Source: Patescibacteria group bacterium
Lineage (GTDB): Bacteria > Patescibacteriota > Minisyncoccia > Minisyncoccales > S141-161
Direction of reading: 5' to 3'
DNA: 7,495 nt
NCBI GenBank assembly: GCA_015491015.1
Contig: WFWQ01000061.1
Location: forward strand, 1 to 7,495
Shown here one piece after another: positions 1 to 6,258 of the stretch (within the stretch, counting starts at the first letter, position 1; each line of letters begins with the position of its first letter). Below the pieces are notes generated by a model that searched no databases, was not told where the DNA came from, and saw only the letters and a list, made by a program, of their open reading frames with translations. Position numbers and translations under genes: made by a program.

Positions 1-1066
1 CTAAATATTTTTTGCAGTATTCCATAGCAGTTAAACTATCTATGCCTTCAATACTTCTTACAGATCCTCTGCTTTCTTCAGAATAGATCTTAAACAGAAA
101 AACAGGCTTTTTAAATTTTTGTACCAATTTAGTTGCAGCTGAACCTAATTGGCTTAACTTCCAATTAGAGCTTCCTTCAAAGATAAACTTTAAATCTTTT
201 TTTTCTGCATTTCTCCAACTAACTTCTTCTACAATTCTTTGAACCATATTTTTCTTTTCCTCAAACTTTTCAAAAATAGCTTTGGCTAACTTTTCAGCTT
301 CTTCAAAATCAGTAGTAGTTAACAATTCATAAGCTTGGTGGATTTTATTTTCGTTAACTTCCCCTGCTCCTAAAATACTAGCTATTTTTTGAGCTAAAGC
401 TTTTTCTCCTTGATTTCGGTCTTCTTGAATTTGAGGCAGTTCAATTAAAGCTCTCAATCCAGGGCGAAAAGTATTTTCTAAGCTTCTAACCCCTTCAGTA
501 ATTATCTCCAGATTATCTTCTTCTCTGGGCATCATATCCGCAATAGTTCCTAAAGCTGCTAATTCATATAAACTTTCTCTTAAAGGTCCTTTAAATTTTT
601 CTCCTAATAAAAGTTCGCTTAATTTTAAGACTAAACCACAAGTAGCTAAATCTTTAAAAGGATAATTGTCCCCTGGCTGATGGGGATTGATAAAAATATC
701 AGCTTTAGGCTTTTCTTTAATTATTCGGTGATGATCAATTACTAAGGTAAAAAATCCTAACTCCTTAGCTTTTTCAATTTCTTTTGGACTTGTAGTTCCA
801 CAATCTAAGATTATGAGCAAAGCAGGAGCAAAGGTTGCTAACTCTTTTAAAGCCTTTTCTGATACTCCATAACCTTCATTTTCTCTATCCATAAAGTAAA
901 CTCTTTCCACATCTAAAGATAAGTTCATTAAAGTATCTCTTAAAATTACAGCAGAAGTTACTCCATCTGGATCTGAATCTGCATAAATTAAAACTCTTTC
1001 TTTGTTCTTACCTGCTTGAAGGATCCTTTCTTTAGCTTTTTTGAGATTTTTGATTTCAGATTGCAT
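1..1066 (-). CDS. RecJ-like DHH-family phosphoesterase/exonuclease, 3' end cut by window
   Basis: The frame is open from an ATG at 1066 to the left edge, giving 355 visible residues; the CTA at 1-3 is out of frame and is not the stop. RecJ-type DHH motifs appear in order: DSDPDG (residues 30-35), EGYG (64-67), LDCG (87-90), DHH (111-113) and ALGTIADMMP (171-180). A DHHA1-like part follows, with NWKLSQLG (301-308) and GSVRSIEG (334-341). The C-terminal GGH motif expected of this fold would lie just past the edge. The family uses these Asp/His residues to bind Mn2+ or Mg2+; RecJ degrades single-stranded DNA 5' to 3' in repair and recombination, in the cytoplasm. Only about 29 residues precede motif I, shorter than in typical RecJ. 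The WHxG histidine motif of classical RecJ is WKLS here, so this may be a divergent or archaeal-like DHH nuclease rather than true RecJ. The start overlaps the end of pgk by 11 bp, implying translational coupling. Confidence 0.88.
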   Translation of the reverse strand, partial: MQSEIKNLKKAKERILQAGKNKERVLIYADSDPDGVTSAVILRDTLMNLSLDVERVYFMDRENEGYGVSEKALKELATFAPALLIILDCGTTSPKEIEKAKELGFFTLVIDHHRIIKEKPKADIFINPHQPGDNYPFKDLATCGLVLKLSELLLGEKFKGPLRESLYELAALGTIADMMPREEDNLEIITEGVRSLENTFRPGLRALIELPQIQEDRNQGEKALAQKIASILGAGEVNENKIHQAYELLTTTDFEEAEKLAKAIFEKFEEKKNMVQRIVEEVSWRNAEKKDLKFIFEGSSNWKLSQLGSAATKLVQKFKKPVFLFKIYSEESRGSVRSIEGIDSLTAMEYCKKYL

Positions 1067-2213
1067 TTTCTTTTAAAGCTAAAATTCCAGGCAAGGTTCC
1101 TTTAGCTATAAACTCTAACATAGCTCCTCCACCTGTAGAAATAAAATCAAATTCTTCTCTAGCTCCAAATTTAGCTAAAGCAAAAATTGTATCTCCTCCT
1201 CCAGCTATTCTAAAAGCTTTGATTGTTCTAGCTACTGTATCTGCAATTTCTCTAGTTCCTCTTTCAAACTTTCTATTTTCAAAGTAGCCTAAAGGTCCTG
1301 CCCAGACAATCATTTTAGCTGATTTTATGATCTTTTGATACAGTTTGATAGTTTCTGGACCTATATCTAAAGCTAACTCTTTCCTTCCCAATTTTGCTGG
1401 GGCTGTGATTTTAATGTAAGTTTCTCCTTCTTTGTCTGCTGAAGCTACTACATCAATTGGAAGATGTAGTTTGGGATTGGTTAAATCCAAAAAGGATAAA
1501 TCTACTTCCTCTTCTAATAAAGGCTTGTTGATAGCTATCCCTTTAGCTCTGAGTAAGGTGTTAGCTATCTCCCCTCCTAATAAAATGTGATCCGCTTTAT
1601 CTAAAAATCTTTCTAATACTCCTAATTTACTTTTAATCTTCACTCCTCCAATTATAGCTACTAAAGGTCTCCAAGGATGTAAAATTACATGGCTTAAAAC
1701 AGCTACTTCTTTAAACATTAATCTTCCTGCTCCAGAGGGTAAGAGTCGGGGTAAAGAAACAATAGAAGCGTGCTTGCGATGAGAATCTGCAAAAGCATCG
1801 TTGATATAAATATCTCCTAATAAAGAAAGCTCTTTTGCAAAGTTTAAATCGTTAGCTTTTTCTTCGGGATGAAATCTTAAGTTTTCTAATAAGATAACAT
1901 CTCCAGGTTTAGCTTTAGCTATTACTTTCTGAGGTAAAGAGCCAGTGCAATCTTCAACAAAGATTACAGGTTTTTCTAAAAGTTGCTCTAAAGGTTTTAC
2001 TAAAGGTTGTAGGCTTAAATCTTCTTGGTGGCCCAACTTAGAAAGTAAAATAACTTTAGCTTCTCTTTCTAAAAGATACTTTAAAGTTGGCAAAGTTCTC
2101 TCTATCCTAAACAAATCTAAAGGATTACCTTCTGCATCTAAAGGAACATCAAAGCTTACTCTTACTAAAACTCTTTTTCCTTTGGTTATTGGTAAATCCT
2201 CTAACCTTAACAT
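1056..2213 (-). CDS. pgk: Phosphoglycerate kinase, divergent substrate site
   Basis: This protein of 385 residues, near the usual 390-400, is predicted to catalyse the reversible transfer of phosphate between 1,3-bisphosphoglycerate and ADP, the first ATP-yielding step of lower glycolysis, in the cytoplasm. PGK landmarks run the full length: ENLRFHPEE (110-118), NDAFADSHRKHAS (138-150), AIIGGVKIKSKLG (186-198), LLGGEIANT (211-219), IVWAGPLGYFE (302-312), GGGDT (338-342) and ISTGGGAMLEF (358-368). Arg36, Arg113 and Arg146 match the conserved substrate-binding arginines. Four other usually invariant positions differ: the RVDFNVP motif reads RVSFDVP (Ser20, Asp22), and SHLGR reads SKLGH (Lys59, His62). 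The WNGP motif is WAGP. The ATG at 2213 lies 3 bp after the ATPase stop and has only a weak purine-rich stretch before it, so pgk is probably read from the upstream message. It ends in TGA. Family membership is certain; normal catalytic efficiency is not. Confidence 0.96.
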   Translation of the reverse strand: MLRLEDLPITKGKRVLVRVSFDVPLDAEGNPLDLFRIERTLPTLKYLLEREAKVILLSKLGHQEDLSLQPLVKPLEQLLEKPVIFVEDCTGSLPQKVIAKAKPGDVILLENLRFHPEEKANDLNFAKELSLLGDIYINDAFADSHRKHASIVSLPRLLPSGAGRLMFKEVAVLSHVILHPWRPLVAIIGGVKIKSKLGVLERFLDKADHILLGGEIANTLLRAKGIAINKPLLEEEVDLSFLDLTNPKLHLPIDVVASADKEGETYIKITAPAKLGRKELALDIGPETIKLYQKIIKSAKMIVWAGPLGYFENRKFERGTREIADTVARTIKAFRIAGGGDTIFALAKFGAREEFDFISTGGGAMLEFIAKGTLPGILALKENAI

Positions 2214-2216
2214 TTT

Positions 2217-3833
2217 TTAAGATTCTTTTTTCTTTAGAGCTTTCTCAATGGCTTTTTTTAATTCTTCTTTTGAACCTTCTTTAGATTTTGGTTTTTTAGT
2301 TTCAGCTTTTGGATTCTTTTCTAAGCTTTGAGTTTTAGCTGGAATTTCTTTTAAGGAAACTAAACTTTCTTGAACTTCTTCTTTCTTTTTACTAATTCCT
2401 AACTTTTTCCTGCACTTTTTGCAAAAAACTGGTCTTTTTCCATCTGGTTGAAAGGGAACTTTAGTTGGTTTTTTACAATTATCGCATATAACATCGTACA
2501 ATACAACTTCTGCAGGTTCTATAGGAATTTGGCCTAAAAACCCTGCCCACTTGGCAATCTTTTCTTCAACTTTTCTCCTTTCCACTCCATAATTTTGCCT
2601 TGAAACTTTAATAATCTTTTCTTTATGAGAAACTTCAGGTTTAGATTCAGGAGGTAAAGTTACAGCGGAAAAAGGCCTTGTAGTTACTCCATCTACAGTA
2701 AGTTTTGCTACAATGTGGTACTTAGGGAGATTAACTAAATCTTGACGATTGAACTCAGGATAAAACTCTTTCTCTAAAAATTCAGCATCCTCAGGGCCTA
2801 CTCTAAAAACTGCTATGCTTCCCACATTTCCAAAAACAGCATCCCTTAAATAAGTAGACTGAGAAGTAGTTAATCCTTCTTCAAGTTGAGATATGTATTG
2901 ATGAGCTAAAATCAAGTTGAGGCGATACTTTCTGGCTTCAGATAAAATAGTTGCAAAAGCTTCGGTAGCAAAGTTTTGAAACTCATCTACATAGAGATAA
3001 AAATCTTTTCTTTCCTCTTCAGGGATATCTACTCTTGACATTGCTGCTAACTGAAGCTTGGTGACAATTAAAGCTCCTAAAAGCAAAGAGTTTTCTTCTC
3101 CTACCCTTCCTTTAGAAAGATTTACAATTAAAATTTTGCCTTCATCCATTATCTTTCTTAAGTCAATTTTGGATTTTACTTGGCCTAAGATGTTCCTAAT
3201 TAAAGGATTGGAAATAAATTGGCCAATTTTGTTTTGCACTGCTGCTGTAGCTTCAACTTCGTATCTCTGAGGATATCTGGCAAACTCATTCTGCCAAAAG
3301 GCTTTTACAATTGGATCTTTTAGCCTTTCTACAATTTTCTCTCTGTACTCTTTATCACTCAAAATTCTGTGCACTCCTAAGATGGTTGAATTTGGAACTT
3401 CTAAAAGAGCTAAGATGGCATTGTGCAAAAGATATTCCATTCTTGCTGACCAAACATCGGGCCAAATCTTTTTAAAAGTAGCCATTAAACCTGAAGCTAC
3501 CAAATGCCTATACTCTAAAGGAACTTTTTCCATAGGATTGAAAGGAATAGGGTAATCTATATCTGCAGGGTTAAAATAGACTACATCGTTAATTCTTTTT
3601 TTAGGAACAAAATCTAAAAGATTTTCAGCCGCTTCTCCGTGAGGATCTATAAAAGCTATGCCGTTTCCAGCTCTTATGTCTTGGATAGCCATATTTTGAA
3701 GCAAAGCTGTCTTTCCCATTCCTGTTTTTCCAATTACATAAAGGTGTCTTCTACGGTCATCCTTTTTGATTCCAAACTTTTTATACTCTCCTCTAAAAGT
3801 AGTTTTTCCAATGTAAATGATCTCTTCTGGCAT
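2217..3833 (-). CDS. TraG/VirD4-like P-loop ATPase with C-terminal zinc ribbon
   Basis: This 538-residue protein has a Walker A motif GKTGMGKT (35-42), a DPHG motif (63-66) typical of the HerA/VirD4/TraG branch of pumping ATPases, a Walker B ending in YLYVDEFQNF (279-288) and a motif ARKYRLNLILAHQY (300-313) like that of TraG/TraM-recognition coupling ATPases. Such enzymes hydrolyse ATP to move DNA or protein through a membrane channel. No transmembrane segment is visible, unlike classical VirD4, so membrane attachment probably comes from the gene just upstream, 12 bp away. The core is followed by a four-cysteine ribbon, C450-x2-C453-x17-C471-x2-C474, containing VPFQPDGKRPVFC, and then a Lys/Glu-rich, probably disordered tail (476-538). 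The ATG at 3833 gives an N-terminus leading directly into the P-loop domain. The substrate is unknown: conjugation, DNA uptake, pilus-like assembly or protein secretion are all possible. FtsK is unlikely because neither its membrane domain nor its gamma domain is present. Confidence 0.85.
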   Translation of the reverse strand: MPEEIIYIGKTTFRGEYKKFGIKKDDRRRHLYVIGKTGMGKTALLQNMAIQDIRAGNGIAFIDPHGEAAENLLDFVPKKRINDVVYFNPADIDYPIPFNPMEKVPLEYRHLVASGLMATFKKIWPDVWSARMEYLLHNAILALLEVPNSTILGVHRILSDKEYREKIVERLKDPIVKAFWQNEFARYPQRYEVEATAAVQNKIGQFISNPLIRNILGQVKSKIDLRKIMDEGKILIVNLSKGRVGEENSLLLGALIVTKLQLAAMSRVDIPEEERKDFYLYVDEFQNFATEAFATILSEARKYRLNLILAHQYISQLEEGLTTSQSTYLRDAVFGNVGSIAVFRVGPEDAEFLEKEFYPEFNRQDLVNLPKYHIVAKLTVDGVTTRPFSAVTLPPESKPEVSHKEKIIKVSRQNYGVERRKVEEKIAKWAGFLGQIPIEPAEVVLYDVICDNCKKPTKVPFQPDGKRPVFCKKCRKKLGISKKKEEVQESLVSLKEIPAKTQSLEKNPKAETKKPKSKEGSKEELKKAIEKALKKKES

Positions 3834-3845
3834 AATTTATTAAAT

Positions 3846-5165
3846 TTATTCTTCTTTGGGAACTTCCTTTGGTGCTTCTCTTCTCTTAGTAGGAACTCGA
3901 GGCAAAGCTGGAGTAGGAGCCACAATTTGGCTTGGAAAGTGATACAAAGAAGCTAACTCTTCAGTGTTTAGTACAAAAACTCCATCTAAACCTCCAGGAG
4001 TAGGAGATTTAGGCCAAGTGGGAGTAGCTCTTTTTTTGTATAATCTAAATATCTTTCTTTTTCTTTTTTTAAGCCTAATATTCACCATAAAGTGAGTAAT
4101 GGAAGTTACAGTAGGTTTTAAAGGTCTTAATCCATTTAAATTTTCAGTAGAAAACTGATTAAAGAATCCAATTGGGATTTTGACATTTTCTTTAGAGAAA
4201 ACCTCTTTTTCGCCTAAATAGATAAATCTAATGTGGCACTCGTGCATCTTTTTTGAAATTTTGCTTTCTATAGCAGAAATTACATCTAATTCTCCTGGGG
4301 TACGCATTAAAGTTGCGGGAGGAGGAGGCACATTTTCTTCTTTCTTTTCCTTCATCCCAAATAACAATATCTTCATAGCTTCTACAAAGATAGGCTGAGG
4401 TTTTGGCTCTTTTGCTATTTCTCTTCCAAACAGCTTTTCAATTAAAGCTTTAGCTCTATCTTGGTAATTATTTTGTTCATTTCTTACTGGAGTTAAAACC
4501 ATTTGAATCCACATCTGCTCACCTTTTTTTAATCCTGCTAATCCTTCTAAAAGTTCAGTTAAAGGATCTATTCTTTCTTGCTCTTCAGGCAATCCTCCTT
4601 CTGAAGGTTCAAAATCTTTGTAAGTTCTAATTGGATAGACATCTTCCTTCTCGGTTCTAAAACTACATCCCCATAGATCCCAATTAGGATTATCTGGAAG
4701 ATTAGAAGGGACACTCTCGGTATAATCTGGGAATTCGGTTATCTCTACATCTGGATACTGAGAATAAATTGCTACTTCTGCCATCTTTCTAAAAGTTTGA
4801 GGCACTCTTATTAAGAACTTTATTTCTCCTTCGATAGAAACTATTTCTAAAGAATAGGAAAGTTGGTATTTGCCGTCTATCCACTTTTCTTTCCAGTTTG
4901 GAACCTCATATATGCTCCACAAGCTTGCAAAGACATTTTCCATGCTTTTAATAGGCTTTCTAACTTCAGGAGGGATTTTTATTTCTAAAATTACATAATC
5001 TTGAGTAGTGCTCCATAGTTCTTGTCTCCACCAAAGCCAAAGCTCTGAGAATTTAGGCCATAAAATTAAAAATAAAAACAGCCACCAAAAAGTTTTTAAG
5101 AGTTCCCAAACCAGTCCTCCTATCAAAAACAATGTTGAATAGAACTCGTTTTGAAAATCTGTCAT
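3846..5165 (-). CDS. Membrane-anchored partner of the TraG-like ATPase, function unknown
   Basis: This 439-residue protein has a hydrophobic N-terminal segment (about 9-36) followed by an amphipathic, Trp-rich stretch; seven Trp fall between residues 20 and 46. The rest is soluble-looking: an alpha/beta region (about 55-150) containing SLEIVSIEGEIKFLIRVPQ and a YPDVEITEFPDYTE motif, a middle helical part with a PPPP linker, a basic stretch LKKRKRKIFRLYKKR, and a C-terminal motif FVLNTEELASLYHFP (397-411) followed by a Pro-rich tail. From memory, this combination recurs in Patescibacteria next to, or fused with, type IV secretion-like ATPases; I cannot verify that here and do not assign a biochemical role. 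With the ATPase gene 12 bp downstream, the likeliest job is membrane anchor or assembly factor for that ATPase. The ATG at 5165 lies 14 bp after the regulator's stop and has no Shine-Dalgarno sequence, but it starts cleanly before the membrane segment. Confidence 0.8.
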   Translation of the reverse strand: MTDFQNEFYSTLFLIGGLVWELLKTFWWLFLFLILWPKFSELWLWWRQELWSTTQDYVILEIKIPPEVRKPIKSMENVFASLWSIYEVPNWKEKWIDGKYQLSYSLEIVSIEGEIKFLIRVPQTFRKMAEVAIYSQYPDVEITEFPDYTESVPSNLPDNPNWDLWGCSFRTEKEDVYPIRTYKDFEPSEGGLPEEQERIDPLTELLEGLAGLKKGEQMWIQMVLTPVRNEQNNYQDRAKALIEKLFGREIAKEPKPQPIFVEAMKILLFGMKEKKEENVPPPPATLMRTPGELDVISAIESKISKKMHECHIRFIYLGEKEVFSKENVKIPIGFFNQFSTENLNGLRPLKPTVTSITHFMVNIRLKKRKRKIFRLYKKRATPTWPKSPTPGGLDGVFVLNTEELASLYHFPSQIVAPTPALPRVPTKRREAPKEVPKEE

Positions 5166-5179
5166 CAGGAGAATTATTT

Positions 5180-6187
5180 TTACCTAATTAAAGTATATCT
5201 TCCTTTTTTGTCTTTAACAAATAAGTTTTTATCTAAAAGAGCTAAAGATATAGTGTTTTCTTTTACCTTCCTTTGAGCTAAAACTTTAGTAATAATTTCC
5301 TCTTTAGTTAATCCTCGTTTATATTTCTTTAAAATGTCTGCAATTATCTCTTTGACTGTTCCAGGTTTGTATCCTAATTCCTTTAAAGCATAAATTCCTC
5401 TTCCTACCAAAACAAATCTTTCATCTCTAATTAACTCATTGTGAACAGTTTGAGGAAGAGCTTTTTTATCCCCCTTAAAAATCTCATTTATTGCCTTAGT
5501 AATTTCTCTAAAGTGCATAGGCTCTTTTCTAAGTTTTAACACTAAATAGGCTTTATCTCTAACTCCTTTTAATACTATCTCTGGCCATTCTGATATTCCA
5601 TAATAAGAGTGAGGCCCTTGTTCTATTTTTTTAGAAGCTTCCACATAAGAAAGAAAATGATTTTTGTCTAAATCAAAGGCTAAGGTGCCAATCTTGTAAA
5701 GTTCTTCCTCGTCAACTAATTCTTTCTTTTTTCTTAAATAGCTCTCTAAGTGTTTAATTAACTTTAAAGCCTTACTTATCGCTTTTTCATCAGTTAGCCA
5801 TAAAGTATAAAACTTATCATCCTCCTTTCTTCTTTTGGTTTTTTGATGTAGATGTAAAAGAAGAATTAACAATCCCTGGCTCTCTTTTTCGGGAATTAAG
5901 TTATCTAAAAGTTTATCTTCTCTTTTTAATCCTCCTTGAGATTCTAAATAGCCTTCTAATTCTTCAAGTGCATCTTTAACCTTATCTAATTGATTTTTAA
6001 GTTTTGATAATGCTGTATTTTGGATTTGTCTTACTCTTTCTCTGGTAATATTTTCTTTTTTTCCTATTTCTTCTAAAGTATGTTTTTTGTGCCCGAAGAG
6101 ACCAAATCTTTTAATCAGAACTTTTTGATATCTTTTAGGTAAACTATCTAAGAGTAAAATGGTAGCTTTTAAGGCTTTGTTTTTCAT
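5180..6187 (-). CDS. Sigma-70 region 4-like HTH protein with C-terminal HARE-HTH domains
   Basis: The N-terminus (about 8-64) is a clear sigma-70 region 4: LDSLPKRYQKVLIKRFGL, then the helix-turn-helix TLEEIGKKENITRERVRQIQ (37-56), the part of sigma factors that reads the -35 element. Sigma regions 2 and 3 are absent, so it cannot melt a promoter as a classical sigma factor does. A Lys/Glu-rich helical middle (65-205) leads to a winged-helix region matching HARE-HTH (211-273), with ALPQTVHNELIRDERF and VGRGIYALKE as in the RNA polymerase delta subunit family. A second winged-helix-like unit follows (about 278-335). The role is inferred to be transcriptional: a DNA-binding regulator or RNA polymerase-associated factor. 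It heads a five-gene unit and is preceded by a strong promoter. The start is well fixed: an in-frame TAA at 6197-6199 lies three codons before the ATG at 6187. No Shine-Dalgarno sequence is visible. Confidence 0.87.
   Translation of the reverse strand: MKNKALKATILLLDSLPKRYQKVLIKRFGLFGHKKHTLEEIGKKENITRERVRQIQNTALSKLKNQLDKVKDALEELEGYLESQGGLKREDKLLDNLIPEKESQGLLILLLHLHQKTKRRKEDDKFYTLWLTDEKAISKALKLIKHLESYLRKKKELVDEEELYKIGTLAFDLDKNHFLSYVEASKKIEQGPHSYYGISEWPEIVLKGVRDKAYLVLKLRKEPMHFREITKAINEIFKGDKKALPQTVHNELIRDERFVLVGRGIYALKELGYKPGTVKEIIADILKKYKRGLTKEEIITKVLAQRKVKENTISLALLDKNLFVKDKKGRYTLIR
5192..5220 (-). promoter_or_regulatory. Possible internal promoter before the membrane-protein gene
   Basis: On the minus strand, TTGTTA (5215-5220) and TATACT (5192-5197) are separated by exactly 17 bases, matching the sigma-70 consensus at 4/6 and 5/6 positions. 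It lies inside the last codons of the regulator gene and would start transcription near 5185, about 20 bases before the ATG at 5165. Such a match can arise by chance in AT-rich coding DNA (here codons for LFVKDKKGRYT), so this is only a candidate for separate expression of the membrane protein and ATPase. Confidence 0.3.
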
Positions 6188-6204
6188 AAAAGCATTTTAA
6201 AATT

Positions 6205-6227
6205 TCAAAAAACAAGCCATTTTTTGA
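6205..6227. repeat. 8-bp inverted repeat at the predicted transcription start
   Basis: TCAAAAAA (6205-6212) and TTTTTTGA (6220-6227) are perfect reverse complements separated by seven bases (CAAGCCA). The right arm covers the last base of the -10 box and the predicted +1. It could be an operator-like dyad or a weak hairpin in the leader. The stem is almost all A-T, so chance is a real possibility, and it lacks the GC-rich stem of an intrinsic terminator. Confidence 0.35.
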
Positions 6228-6255
6228 TAATAGAACTCAAACTTAAAAAAGTCAA
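6227..6255 (-). promoter_or_regulatory. Sigma-70-type promoter for the regulator/ATPase/pgk/recJ-like operon
   Basis: On the minus strand the gap after secF holds TTGACT (6250-6255; consensus TTGACA), a 17-base spacer and TATTAT (6227-6232; consensus TATAAT): 5/6 matches in each box at ideal spacing. The predicted +1 is near 6220, leaving a leader of about 33 bases before the ATG at 6187. It occupies the largest intergenic gap in the window, exactly where the gene set changes from secDF to the regulator-led group. It is therefore the likely main promoter for all five downstream genes, which are separated by 14 bp or less. Confidence 0.75.
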
Positions 6256-6258
6256 GAT

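Noticed and set aside
1..3. CTA at the left edge as a TAG stop for the DHH gene
   Set aside because: It is out of frame; the last full codon is Leu at 2-4, and the expected C-terminal GGH region has not yet been reached.
1056..1058. TGA read as Gly (code 25 of SR1/Gracilibacteria)
   Set aside because: TGA falls exactly where PGK, and also SecF at 6259-6261, should end, and no in-frame TGA interrupts any gene.
1945..2220. Plus-strand open frame of 91 codons
   Set aside because: It is antisense to the start of pgk, resembles no known family, and pgk is strongly supported.
3058..3270. Plus-strand frame of 70 codons, and a similar one at 6416-6661
   Set aside because: They are mirror frames of the ATPase and secF with no recognisable domain or leader.
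2217..3833. FtsK/SpoIIIE DNA translocase or VirB4
   Set aside because: There are no FtsK membrane or gamma domains and no VirB4 N-terminal domain; DPHG plus the AHQY segment fits the TraG/VirD4/HerA-like branch better.
3639..3956. Plus-strand frame of 105 codons and a minus-strand frame at 3734-3925
   Set aside because: Both overlap the well-supported ATPase and membrane-protein genes in other frames and show only low-complexity Ser/Phe- or Lys/Leu-rich sequence.
5180..6187. Complete sigma-70 factor
   Set aside because: Only region 4 is present; the aromatic-rich region 2 needed for -10 binding is absent.
6205..6227. Intrinsic terminator for the secDF operon
   Set aside because: The stem is almost wholly A-T and lies after the next promoter's boxes, with no GC-rich stem followed by a T-run.
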